From NCBI RefSeq assembly GCF_014762705.1, contig NZ_JABURL010000027.1, positions 1 to 64,000 of the forward strand: a stretch of 64,000 nucleotides of DNA. The letters are read 5' to 3'. The notes beneath the pieces are model-generated. The model did not search any database, was not told the DNA's origin, and saw only the letters and a list, made by a program, of their open reading frames with translations. The position numbers and the translations under genes were made by a program. The stretch is from Cyclobacterium sp. (GTDB taxonomy: Bacteria > Bacteroidota > Bacteroidia > Cytophagales > Cyclobacteriaceae). Shown here in pieces: positions 52,955 through 62,054 of this stretch. Within the stretch, counting starts at the first letter, position 1; each line of letters begins with the position of its first letter.

Positions 52955-55053
52955 AAACGCTGATTTTTTCCGGCTTATTTTTACTATTGGGCATATATCG
53001 GCTTTCAGCTCAAAATGTTGCAACCGGAGAGTTGGATTTAGAAAGTTTTGTTGAGGAACGGTTCTCCTTTCAGGAGGAAGATATTGCCTATGAAGACCTG
53101 TATGAGAGCCTTTTACAGGTGCACTTAAACCCTCTTGACCTGCAAGAAGCCACTGCAGAACAGCTCCGCTCCCTGTATATCCTCAGCCCCATACAGGTAG
53201 CGTCCTTTCTGGACTACCGGAATACATTTGGTCCATTAATATCCATTTACGAGTTGCAGGCCATTCCGGGATGGACCCTGGAAACGATCGAAAATATCCT
53301 CCCCTTCATACAACATGACGTTTATTCAGGGAATCAAAAAATGCCCGGATTTAAACGCTTACAGGCAGCAGAAAATGCCTACCTCATTTTTAGAAACCGC
53401 CGGGTTTGGCAAACCCGAAAAGGATTCACACCTGCTGATACCCTGAGCAACGGTCAACTCAGCAGCCGCTACCTGGGTGGCCCTGATGACCTATATGTCA
53501 GGTTCAGGCTACAACAGCCGGGTGACTTCAGCATTGGGTTGACTGCCGATAAAGATGCCGGAGAACAGTTTGTCTGGGACCAAAAAACCAAAAGGTATGG
53601 TTTTGATTTTTTGTCCTTTCATTTTATGCTTTTTGACAAAGGGCCATGGAAAACCCTGGCTTTTGGAGACTATCAACTCCAATTTGGTCAAGGGCTGGTA
53701 TTTGGTTCTGGGTTTTCGGTGGGAAAGGGTGCAGAAACCATAGCCACAGTAAGAAGAAGCTCTCTGGGCTTGAGGCCCTATACTTCAGTTCTGGAATCCG
53801 GCTTTTTCAGAGGGGCTGCTGCTACTTACAAAACCGGAAATTTGGAATGGACCGGCCTGTTTTCCCTTGCTCCCAGGAGTGCAAATTTACAGGTAATCCA
53901 GGACAGCCTGGAAGCTTCTGAAAGTTATTTGTCTTCCCTGATCAGTTCGGGATTGCACCGCACCAAAAGTGAAATCGAGAATAAGGGACAAGCCAGGGAA
54001 CAAAATATCGGCATCAACCTGCAATACCGCAGTTCAGACAAGGGTATTCAAATAGGTGCCAATTTCCTTCATTCCAGATACAGCCAGGCCGTACTTCCCT
54101 TAAAAAGAATTTACAATCAATTTGAATTCAGGGGCAAAAGCAATTACACAGGCAGTATTTACTTTTCCTACAATTTTGCCAACCACTACTTTTTTGCAGA
54201 ATCGGCCATTTCAAAAAGCCGGGGAAAGGGCCATGTTTTCGGGATCATGAGCAGCTTAAATCGATTTTTGGACCTTTCTCTGGTTTGGAGAAAATTCGAT
54301 AGAAACTTTCACTCTTTTTATGGAAATGCTTTCTCTGAAGGCTCCCGACCCATAAACGAAGAAGGCTTGTATTTAGGACTCAATTTTAAACCCAACAGAA
54401 AAATAAATTGGTCTGCATATTACGATTATTTCTCCTTTCCCTGGTTACGTTTCCGCATGTATGCACCCTCTTCAGGAAATGAATGGCTAAGCCGCTTCAC
54501 CTACCGGCCGCATAAAAAACTGGTTTCCTTTATCCAATGGAGAGAGGAAACCAAAAGCAGAAACCTGGTTTCAGAGGAACAATCCAGCAACCAATACCAA
54601 CTGGCTACCGGAAAACGGAGAAATTTTGTTTGGAGCCTTTCCTACCAACCCAATCAGTGGTGGCAATTCAAAACAAGGGTTCAACAAAGTTCATTTCAAA
54701 TAAATGGACAGAAAACCAAGGGGTTTGCCATATTGCAGGACCTTTCGGCCAACCTGGGAAACTGGAAATTCAGTGGGAGACTCTCTCTTTTTGATACGGA
54801 TGACTTTGAAAACAGACAATTCCTTTACGAGAGGAACGTATTATGGGCATTTTCAATACCTAATTTATATGGTCAGGGATACCGGTATTACCTGCTGGGC
54901 CAATATAAATTAAATCAACGAATCACCTTCTGGTTGAGATGGGCCAAAACCATTTATACCAACAGGGAGAGCATTGGCACAGGACTGCAGGAGATACCGG
55001 GGAATGAAATAACAGAAACCACCTTTCAGGTGCGGTACCAGTTTAACCGGTAA
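52951..55053 (+). CDS. Helix-hairpin-helix domain protein with predicted outer-membrane barrel, TTG start
   Basis: Exported protein of 700 residues with a signal peptide ending near residue 20 (LSAQN). Residues about 58-120 form a ComEA-like double helix-hairpin-helix region (LNPLDLQEATAEQLRSLYIL ... YELQAIPGWTLETIENI). The remaining roughly 550 residues have alternating aromatic strands typical of a large beta-barrel (FGDYQLQFGQGLVFGSGFSV; C terminus TTFQVRYQFN). TTG 52951 overlaps the upstream TGA. HhH units usually bind DNA, so DNA contact at the outer membrane is possible, but unproven. It ends in a strong hairpin. Confidence 0.75.
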   Translation: MKTLIFSGLFLLLGIYRLSAQNVATGELDLESFVEERFSFQEEDIAYEDLYESLLQVHLNPLDLQEATAEQLRSLYILSPIQVASFLDYRNTFGPLISIYELQAIPGWTLETIENILPFIQHDVYSGNQKMPGFKRLQAAENAYLIFRNRRVWQTRKGFTPADTLSNGQLSSRYLGGPDDLYVRFRLQQPGDFSIGLTADKDAGEQFVWDQKTKRYGFDFLSFHFMLFDKGPWKTLAFGDYQLQFGQGLVFGSGFSVGKGAETIATVRRSSLGLRPYTSVLESGFFRGAAATYKTGNLEWTGLFSLAPRSANLQVIQDSLEASESYLSSLISSGLHRTKSEIENKGQAREQNIGINLQYRSSDKGIQIGANFLHSRYSQAVLPLKRIYNQFEFRGKSNYTGSIYFSYNFANHYFFAESAISKSRGKGHVFGIMSSLNRFLDLSLVWRKFDRNFHSFYGNAFSEGSRPINEEGLYLGLNFKPNRKINWSAYYDYFSFPWLRFRMYAPSSGNEWLSRFTYRPHKKLVSFIQWREETKSRNLVSEEQSSNQYQLATGKRRNFVWSLSYQPNQWWQFKTRVQQSSFQINGQKTKGFAILQDLSANLGNWKFSGRLSLFDTDDFENRQFLYERNVLWAFSIPNLYGQGYRYYLLGQYKLNQRITFWLRWAKTIYTNRESIGTGLQEIPGNEITETTFQVRYQFNR

Positions 55054-55080
55054 AAGCCACAAAAAAAGCTTTTACCGGTT
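55045..55080. terminator. Bidirectional hairpin terminator
   Basis: AACCGGTAAAAGC (55045-55057, including the upstream stop codon) pairs perfectly with GCTTTTACCGGTT (55068-55080) around an A-rich 10-base loop. It separates the HhH-barrel gene from the convergent mscL. T runs are lacking on either side. Confidence 0.65.
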
Positions 55081-55095
55081 ATTAAACCAGGGGTA

Positions 55096-55518
55096 TCATC
55101 CTTGCTTTTTCAATAAGTCCCTGATTTCTTCCAACAACACTTCGGTTTTATTAACCGTAGGAGGTGGAGGAGTAGGTGCCGCTTCTTCCTTTTTCTTCAG
55201 GTTATTGATGAGTTTAACGATCATAAACACAGCCAATGCGACAATTGAAAAATCAACAACAAACTGGATAAAATTACCATAATTTATGGTCACTGCTGCA
55301 ATATCTGTCCCTGCGGGATCCACGTATGCCTCTTTGAGGACTACCATCAGGTCGGTAAAATCCACACCACCGACCAATAACCCGATTGGGGGCATGATAA
55401 TGTCATTCACAAGGGAGGACACTACCTTTCCGAATGCCGCACCGATAATCACTGCAACGGCCAGGTCGACGACATTGCCTCTGACGGCAAAATCCTTGAA
55501 TTCTTTAATCAATCCCAT
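55096..55518 (-). CDS. Large-conductance mechanosensitive channel
   Basis: Inner-membrane tension-gated channel of 140 residues that releases solutes on osmotic downshock. The amphipathic N-terminal helix and first transmembrane helix read [20 protein letters not shown] and [20 protein letters not shown], and the second helix is [20 protein letters not shown] proline-rich stretch (APTPPPPT) and the C-terminal helical bundle follow. It is shared in the convergent terminator at 55045-55080. Confidence 0.97.
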   Translation of the reverse strand: MGLIKEFKDFAVRGNVVDLAVAVIIGAAFGKVVSSLVNDIIMPPIGLLVGGVDFTDLMVVLKEAYVDPAGTDIAAVTINYGNFIQFVVDFSIVALAVFMIVKLINNLKKKEEAAPTPPPPTVNKTEVLLEEIRDLLKKQG

Positions 55519-55645
55519 ACTTTTGTTGGTTGAAGTAAATAAAGATTTAAGTAAAATGTAAGTTTAAAGCCTTTCAATATAGTTATAAATTGAAAACTTT
55601 TTCAAATAGCACTGAAAACAAAATTTAAAAATACAATTTAACAAG

Positions 55646-57739
55646 ATGGCAAATCAAAAAAATACAGTTCCCCCTATCGCAAAAATTAAGCCCACAAACC
55701 TTGAATTTCACCATCATACCCGAACAGACAATTATTTTTGGATGAAAGAGAGGGAAGACCCTGAAGTTATAGACTATCTCAATAAAGAAAACGAATTTAA
55801 AGAAAGATGCCTGGAACCTACCAAAACCTTGCAGAACAACCTTTTCAAAGAAATGAAAAACCGTATTAAGGAGGAGGATTCCAGCGTACCTTATTTTAAG
55901 AAAGGCTTTTTTTATTACCAAAGGTTTGAGAAAGGGAAAGAATATCCCATTCATTGCAGAAAAGAAGGTCAACTCTCAGCTGGGGAAAGTATTCTATTGG
56001 ATGTCAATAAACTGGCGAGGGGCAAAGCATACATGAATGTGAATGCCATGTCTGTTTCTCCAAATACTTACCTGCTTGCCTATGCAGCAGACGCTGTGGG
56101 GAGGAGGATTTATACCATCTATTTTAAAAACCTGACAACTGGTAAATTACTGGAAGACCAAATCAGTGAAGTTACCGGGAACGTGGTCTGGGCCAATGAC
56201 AACAACACATTGTTCTACAGCAAACAGGATTCACAAACCCTTCGGCCAAACCGGATTTTTAAACATATCCTTGGCAAAGACCAGGCGTCCGATGCACTAG
56301 TCTTCGAAGAGAAAGATGAAACATTTACGGTAAGCGTAAAAAAATCCAAATCCGGAAATTACCTTTTTATCAGTAGCAATAGTACTGTATCCACTGAATA
56401 CAGGTTCCTTTCAGCGGACAAGCCGGATGAAGACTGGAGGGTCATCCAGCCAAGGGAACGGGACCTGGAATACGAGGTGGATCACCACGAAGATTCCTTT
56501 ATCCTACTGACCAATGCCGATGGTGCAAAAAATTTTAAGTTGGTTAAAACTCCTGTGGAAGCACCTGGAAAATCAAATTGGGAGGATCTGGTTCCGGGAA
56601 GAGAGCATGTATTACTGGAAGAATTCGAAGTATTCCGGCACCATCTGGTGATCAGCAATCGTTTTAATGGTTTGAGCCGATTGGAAATAAGGTCATGGGA
56701 TGGTCAAAAAAATCATACCATCAGCATGCAGGACCCCACCTATTCGGTTTGGATCGGGAATAATCCCGAATACTATACCGACGTGCTTCGATATGGCTAT
56801 AACTCCCTTACTACCCCTTCATCCATCTACGATTATCACATGGACAGCCGGGAGAAGACCCTCATGAAACGTCAGGAAGTTGTAGGTGGGCACGATCCGG
56901 GAGATTATCAATCCGAACGAATTTGGGCTATGGCAGCGGATGGACAGGAAATACCAATTTCTTTGGTCTATAAAAAAGACAGGTTTACCAAAACAGGTGA
57001 AAATCCTTTGCTATTGTATGGATATGGTGCATATGGTTTCAGCACAGATCCCTATTTCAGTTCCAGCAGACTTAGTCTCCTGGACAGGGGAATAGTCTTT
57101 GCCATGGCTCATGTCAGGGGTGGACAGGAATTGGGTAGGCACTGGTATGAAGAGGGTAAAATGTTGCATAAAATCAACTCTTTCACGGATTTTATCACCT
57201 GTGGCGAACATTTGATCCAACAAAAATATGTACATCCCCAAAAGCTTTTTGCCATGGGAGGCAGCGCGGGAGGATTATTGGTTGGAGCGGTTATAAATAT
57301 GCGTCCAGATCTTTTTCATGGAGTAATAGCTGCTGTACCCTTTGTGGATGTTGTGACCACCATGCTGGATGAAAGTATCCCGCTCACCACAGGGGAATTT
57401 GATGAATGGGGGAATCCCAAAGATAAGATTTACTATGATTATATCCTTTCCTATTCGCCATACGACAATGTAAAGCCCCAGGCCTACCCGCATTTGCTGG
57501 TGACATCAGGATTTCATGATAGTCAGGTACAATATTGGGAGCCTTCAAAGTGGGTGGCCAAACTCAGGGCCTTACGAACCAATGACAACCTGTTGCTCTT
57601 ACACACCAATATGGAAGCAGGGCATGGGGGCGCCTCCGGACGGTTCAGGGCATTGAAAGAACTGGCCATGGAATATGCATTCATCCTGTGGTTATCAGAA
57701 GCGGAAAATCAGCCCGGAAATTCCACCGAAAATGGGTAA
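55646..57739 (+). CDS. Oligopeptidase B-like serine peptidase (S9A)
   Basis: Cytoplasmic prolyl-oligopeptidase-family enzyme of 697 residues cleaving short peptides, in this subgroup usually after Lys or Arg. The N-terminal propeller (about 75-410) gates the alpha/beta hydrolase domain. Catalytic Ser540 is in MGGSAGG, Asp is in the segment SGFHDSQVQYWEP and His in GHGGASG. The family motif EFDEWGNP is present. No signal peptide is seen. It lies 140 bases upstream of the Anbu operon and could remove peptides made there, but a separate transcript is likely. Confidence 0.92.
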   Translation: MANQKNTVPPIAKIKPTNLEFHHHTRTDNYFWMKEREDPEVIDYLNKENEFKERCLEPTKTLQNNLFKEMKNRIKEEDSSVPYFKKGFFYYQRFEKGKEYPIHCRKEGQLSAGESILLDVNKLARGKAYMNVNAMSVSPNTYLLAYAADAVGRRIYTIYFKNLTTGKLLEDQISEVTGNVVWANDNNTLFYSKQDSQTLRPNRIFKHILGKDQASDALVFEEKDETFTVSVKKSKSGNYLFISSNSTVSTEYRFLSADKPDEDWRVIQPRERDLEYEVDHHEDSFILLTNADGAKNFKLVKTPVEAPGKSNWEDLVPGREHVLLEEFEVFRHHLVISNRFNGLSRLEIRSWDGQKNHTISMQDPTYSVWIGNNPEYYTDVLRYGYNSLTTPSSIYDYHMDSREKTLMKRQEVVGGHDPGDYQSERIWAMAADGQEIPISLVYKKDRFTKTGENPLLLYGYGAYGFSTDPYFSSSRLSLLDRGIVFAMAHVRGGQELGRHWYEEGKMLHKINSFTDFITCGEHLIQQKYVHPQKLFAMGGSAGGLLVGAVINMRPDLFHGVIAAVPFVDVVTTMLDESIPLTTGEFDEWGNPKDKIYYDYILSYSPYDNVKPQAYPHLLVTSGFHDSQVQYWEPSKWVAKLRALRTNDNLLLLHTNMEAGHGGASGRFRALKELAMEYAFILWLSEAENQPGNSTENG

Positions 57740-57879
57740 AAATGGAAATATCCATTTAAAATTTGTCTTGAAAACACCATGAATTGGCCTAAAAAATTGT
57801 AGTTTTAAAAATATTTGATTAAATTTTTAAGCTATTATTTTAAAATCAACTACTGACAAATTCATTTTAAAAAACCAAG

Positions 57880-59307
57880 ATGAAGGTAATCCACAACGAC
57901 CAACAGGCCTTTTATGATGAAATGTATCATGAAAATCATTCACTTAGAGACCATTACAAAAGTTTTGGGGAACTCATTAAAACCAGTTCCGCAAAAAAAC
58001 TGAGTCACCTTCAGTATTCCGCAGACAAGGCCCAGATGGCCATGGGCATGACATTCAATGTCTATCATGACAAAGCCGGTCAGGAGAAGATTCTGCACCT
58101 GGACATCATCCCAAGGATTATTCCAGGCAATGAATGGCTGATTCTGGAAAATGGGCTTAAACAAAGGATTGAGGCTTTGAATTTATTCCTTCATGATATT
58201 TACAATGATCAAAAAATTTTTAAAGACAATATAATTCCAAAGGAATTAATCCTGGGAAGTAAAGATTTCCTGAAGCCCTGTATAGGACTCACCCCTCCTA
58301 AGGGAATATGGTGCCACATCACCGGTACAGACCTGGTAAGAGATAAAGATGGTGATTTTTATGTACTCGAGGATAACCTCAGGTGCCCATCAGGTGTGTC
58401 TTACATGCTGGAAAGCAGAGAGATTATCAAGCGGGCTTTTCCGGAGCTGTTTAATAAGCTTGGGGTGAGACCAGTCTCGGATTACAGTACCAAACTGCTG
58501 GACATGTTGCAATACCTCTCCGATAAGCCAAAACCGGTCATCGGTGTATTGACACCTGGAGTATACAATTCGGCTTATTTTGAACATTCTTATCTGGCAC
58601 AACAGATGGGTGCCGAATTGGTTTCGGGCCAGGATCTCCTTGTGGTGGACAAAAAAGTATACATGCAAACCACAAAAGGTCTTGAACAAATAGATGTATT
58701 GTACCGAAGAATTGATGATACCTTCCTGGATCCATTGGCTTTTAATCCGGATTCTATGCTTGGGGTACCTGGCCTTTTTGATGCCTATAAGGCTGGCAAT
58801 ATCGCCCTGGCCAATGCCCCGGGCACAGGCGTGGCAGATGACAAAGCTGTTTATGCCTATGTGCCCAGGATTATCAAATACTACCTGAATCAGGAACCCA
58901 TTTTAAAAAACGTTCCCACCTATCTCTGTAGGGAGGAAAAAGACAGGAAGTATGTTTTGGACAATATTGCCGACCTGGTGGTCAAAGAAACCAATGCGGC
59001 AGGAGGCTATGGCATGCTCATTGGTCCCAAGTCAGATGCAACAGAACATGAAAAATTCAGGAAACTGATCAAAGCCAACCCAAAAAACTATATTGCCCAA
59101 CCCACACTTTCCCTATCCACCGTACCTTCCATTATTGACAACAAGGCTATCGAAGGTAGGCATGTGGATTTAAGGCCCTACATACTTTATGGCAAAGATA
59201 TAGAAGTGATTCCAGGAGCACTTACCAGGGTAGCACTCAAAAAGGGCTCCCTTGTGGTCAACAGCTCTCAGGGTGGTGGCAGCAAAGATACCTGGGTATT
59301 GTATTAA
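57880..59307 (+). CDS. Circularly permuted ATP-grasp type 2 protein (amide ligase-like)
   Basis: Protein of 475 residues of the circularly permuted ATP-grasp type 2 family. Family logic predicts it activates a carboxylate with ATP and joins it to an amine. A metal- and phosphate-binding segment, VLEDNLRCPSGVSYMLE, lies at about 162-178 (Glu164, Asp165, Asn166), and a glycine-rich loop KETNAAGGYGMLIGP at about 369-383. It opens a four-gene set: the alpha-E gene starts 15 bases after its stop, then Anbu and the transglutaminase-like gene. Proposed peptide or tag synthesis is based on comparative genomics, not on activity data. Confidence 0.9.
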   Translation: MKVIHNDQQAFYDEMYHENHSLRDHYKSFGELIKTSSAKKLSHLQYSADKAQMAMGMTFNVYHDKAGQEKILHLDIIPRIIPGNEWLILENGLKQRIEALNLFLHDIYNDQKIFKDNIIPKELILGSKDFLKPCIGLTPPKGIWCHITGTDLVRDKDGDFYVLEDNLRCPSGVSYMLESREIIKRAFPELFNKLGVRPVSDYSTKLLDMLQYLSDKPKPVIGVLTPGVYNSAYFEHSYLAQQMGAELVSGQDLLVVDKKVYMQTTKGLEQIDVLYRRIDDTFLDPLAFNPDSMLGVPGLFDAYKAGNIALANAPGTGVADDKAVYAYVPRIIKYYLNQEPILKNVPTYLCREEKDRKYVLDNIADLVVKETNAAGGYGMLIGPKSDATEHEKFRKLIKANPKNYIAQPTLSLSTVPSIIDNKAIEGRHVDLRPYILYGKDIEVIPGALTRVALKKGSLVVNSSQGGGSKDTWVLY

Positions 59308-59322
59308 CCAAGAACAACCGAT

Positions 59323-60303
59323 ATGTTAAGTAGAGTAGCGAATTCGATTTATTGGCTGGGCAGGTACCTGGAAAGGGCCGAAAATTATGCCCGGTTTATT
59401 GATGTCAATTTTAACCTGATGCTGGATCTTCCCGGTGACCTGAAAGAACAATGGGAACCACTCGTCATGGCCACAGGAGACAAAGACCTTTTCCAGGCCA
59501 CAAACAAATCCTACGACATGCAGGAGGTCATCTATTTCCTCGCTTTTAGTGAGGAAAATCCCAATTCCCTGATCAGTTCTATTTCGAAAGCCAGGGAAAA
59601 TGCGCGGATGGTTCGGGAAAACCTCAGCAAGGAAACCTGGGAAAAGCTGAATGAAACCTATCATTTTGTAAAAAAGGCCTCAGAAAACAAAACCTGGAAA
59701 AAGGAAGACCCGAGAAGTTTCTTTGAAAGTGTAAAATCCCAGATCCTGCTGTTGTATGGACTTGCAGACAGCACGGTGGCCAGAACAGAGGGATGGTATT
59801 TCAGACAGCTTGGCCAGTACCTGGAAAGGGCTGACAAAACTTCCAGAATACTTGATGTTAAATACCACATCCTGCTCCCCTCTCCAAAGGAAGTAGGCTC
59901 ACCGCTTGACTTCCTTCATTGGATGGCCTTGTTAAAATCGGTTACGGCATTCAACACCTACAGGAGACTTTACGGTAACATCGACCCATCCGGGGTGGTG
60001 GAGTTCCTCGTACTGAACAAATACTTTCCAAGATCTGTGTTCTTTTGCCTTAAAGAAGCTGAACAGAGTCTTTTTAAAATATCAGGGTCAAATGGTGACG
60101 GTTATTCCAATAAAGCGGAAAAATCAATTGGTGAATTACGGTCCAAACTGGAGTTTGATGATGTCAATGACATCATTGCCACTGGGCTTCATGAATACCT
60201 GGAGCATCTTCAGGTTAAAATCAATCATATATCGAATCAGATAAACGACAATTATTTCCAAATAAAAGATAACTTTGTAAGCCAAACCATGGAGCAAGGA
60301 TGA
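59323..60303 (+). CDS. Alpha-E domain protein (DUF403)
   Basis: All-helical protein of 326 residues. It begins MLSRVANSIYWLGRYLERAE, the hallmark of the alpha-E domain, and repeats this pattern internally (WYFRQLGQYLERADKTSRIL). The biochemical role is unknown; it always accompanies the permuted ATP-grasp protein, so it probably holds its substrate or complex. It overlaps the Anbu start by 4 bases (ATGA) and lies 15 bases after the ATP-grasp gene, consistent with one operon. Confidence 0.92.
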   Translation: MLSRVANSIYWLGRYLERAENYARFIDVNFNLMLDLPGDLKEQWEPLVMATGDKDLFQATNKSYDMQEVIYFLAFSEENPNSLISSISKARENARMVRENLSKETWEKLNETYHFVKKASENKTWKKEDPRSFFESVKSQILLLYGLADSTVARTEGWYFRQLGQYLERADKTSRILDVKYHILLPSPKEVGSPLDFLHWMALLKSVTAFNTYRRLYGNIDPSGVVEFLVLNKYFPRSVFFCLKEAEQSLFKISGSNGDGYSNKAEKSIGELRSKLEFDDVNDIIATGLHEYLEHLQVKINHISNQINDNYFQIKDNFVSQTMEQG

Positions 60304-61040
60304 CATTTTGTATTGGAATAAAAACGAAGAACGGGATCGTTGGTTTATCGGACACCAGAATAACCTCAGGAAATGAGACGACCACCTCAAAAAAATTATA
60401 TACAGTAAACAGAAAAAAGCACGCTTTCTTTATCATGACTTCAGGACTTCGTTCAGTAAGGGACAAGGCCATCACCTATTTTGGCGAACTGATTGAAAAA
60501 GAAGATGCCTCTTATGATAAATTGTACAAAGCTGTCAATGGATTTGCCGATCAGGTGAAGCGGGTGGCGGAAGAGGACATGAATTCCCTGGAAAAATCGG
60601 GCTTTTCTTTTAATCTCTTCTCCATCATTGGTGGTCAACTGGAAGAAGACAAGGAACCCAAACTTTACCTCCTATATCCGCAGGGCAATTGGATAGAAAT
60701 CAGGCAGGGAACACCCTTTGTCATTATTGGCAATACGGGCTTTGGGAATCCTGTGCTCAGAAGATCATTGAAATATGATGCCCCGCTTTATTTTGCACTT
60801 AAAAGTGCTTTCCTTGCTTTCGATGCCACCAGGATCAGTTCCAATGATGTAGATTACCCCGTGGACACTGTGGTCATGGAGAACGATAGCTATAATATTA
60901 TTGAAAACAGATTCGAGCAACATGAATTAAACCATTTGTCTGAATTCTGGAACGATTCCTTAAAAGAAACCATTAACAACTTGCCGGCTGACATCCTGAA
61001 AAAAGCCTTTTCTCATGTAGAATTAGAAGAAAGTGAATAG
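60300..61040 (+). CDS. Anbu, proteasome-related peptidase
   Basis: Proteasome-fold Ntn hydrolase of 246 residues (ancestral beta subunit). The predicted nucleophile is Thr2, exposed by removal of Met1 (MTFCIGIK), with Asp18 in LSDTRITSG and Lys31/Lys32 filling the proteasome Asp17 and Lys33 positions. The fold continues with FFIMTSGLRSVRDKA and FNLFSIIGG. Anbu is not part of ordinary 20S proteasomes and no regulatory ATPase is nearby. It overlaps the alpha-E gene by 4 bases and precedes the transglutaminase gene by 61 bases. The substrate is unknown. Confidence 0.93.
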   Translation: MTFCIGIKTKNGIVGLSDTRITSGNETTTSKKLYTVNRKKHAFFIMTSGLRSVRDKAITYFGELIEKEDASYDKLYKAVNGFADQVKRVAEEDMNSLEKSGFSFNLFSIIGGQLEEDKEPKLYLLYPQGNWIEIRQGTPFVIIGNTGFGNPVLRRSLKYDAPLYFALKSAFLAFDATRISSNDVDYPVDTVVMENDSYNIIENRFEQHELNHLSEFWNDSLKETINNLPADILKKAFSHVELEESE

Positions 61041-61101
61041 GTGCCACAGCACTTGAGACCAATTGATGCGAGGTTTCCTTTTTAAAATTAAACGACAAAC
61101 C

Positions 61102-61959
61102 ATGCGTCTGAAAATCCAACACGAAACCATTTATGATTACCACAAGTCTGTAGGACTAAACCCCCACAGCATCTTTCTCAAACCCTTGACCAGAAACTAT
61201 CTGGAAATAAGCAATTACCGCTTACAGGTACAACCTGAACCTGAAGGATTGATTGAAAGATATGACATAGAAGGCAACCCCTATTTTCAGGCCTGGTTTA
61301 CGGGAGAAACCACCATGCTTGCCATAAAGGTATCTTTTGAGACAGTGCATATACCATTCAATCCTTTTCTGTTTTTGGTGGATCAATGGTTCATCAATAA
61401 ACTCGATTTGTCTGCAAACACCCCCTTTCAATACCTGCAGGAGGACCTGCCTATACTTCAGGCCTACCTGGGTCACAGCGACAATGCACTGCTCAGAAAG
61501 TACGGTATGGATAAATTGACTACCAGGGATCCCATACAATTTTTGACACAGTTAAATGCCGCCATTCATGCCGACTGGCGCCACATCATCAGAGAAGAGG
61601 AAAATCTCTGGCCAGCCACCAAAACCTTTGCTGCGGGAAGAGGCTCCTGCAGGGATCTGTCCTGGATGTTGATAGAAATCCTCAGACATTTGGGCCTGGC
61701 GGCAAGATTTGTAAGTGGCTATGCCTTTAATCCCGAACTGGATGAAGGCCACGAACTGCATGCATGGGTGGAAACTTTCCTTCCAGGTGCTGGCTGGGTA
61801 GGACTGGATCCGAGTCTGGGACTAATGACCGATGAACACTACATTCCTCTGGCCTGTAGTTTTCTTCCTCAAAAAACTTTGCCTGTACATGGCACTTATG
61901 GTGGCGAAAATCTGCAAGCAGCCACCTTATCGGCCACAGTCAAGATTGAGGCCTTCTAA
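61102..61959 (+). CDS. Transglutaminase-like cysteine peptidase of the Anbu operon
   Basis: Protein of 285 residues with a beta-rich N-terminal domain (about 1-90, MRLKIQHETIYDYHKSVGLN ... LKPLTRNYLEISNYRLQV) followed by the transglutaminase/papain-like core. The catalytic triad is Cys183 (GRGSCRDLSW), His220 (HAWVE) and Asp236 (GLDPSLG). ATG 61102 starts the conserved N terminus; 61063 would add 13 unconserved residues. In known Anbu operons such proteins are thought to cleave or transfer peptide bonds. No signal peptide is seen. Confidence 0.92.
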   Translation: MRLKIQHETIYDYHKSVGLNPHSIFLKPLTRNYLEISNYRLQVQPEPEGLIERYDIEGNPYFQAWFTGETTMLAIKVSFETVHIPFNPFLFLVDQWFINKLDLSANTPFQYLQEDLPILQAYLGHSDNALLRKYGMDKLTTRDPIQFLTQLNAAIHADWRHIIREEENLWPATKTFAAGRGSCRDLSWMLIEILRHLGLAARFVSGYAFNPELDEGHELHAWVETFLPGAGWVGLDPSLGLMTDEHYIPLACSFLPQKTLPVHGTYGGENLQAATLSATVKIEAF

Positions 61960-62054
61960 GCAAACACTGGGCGTTTTTAAAATACCCTGGTTTTTTTCCC
62001 TGGAAATCAAACCTTTTCTATTGGTTTGCGATTAATCAGAGTAACATAAAAACA

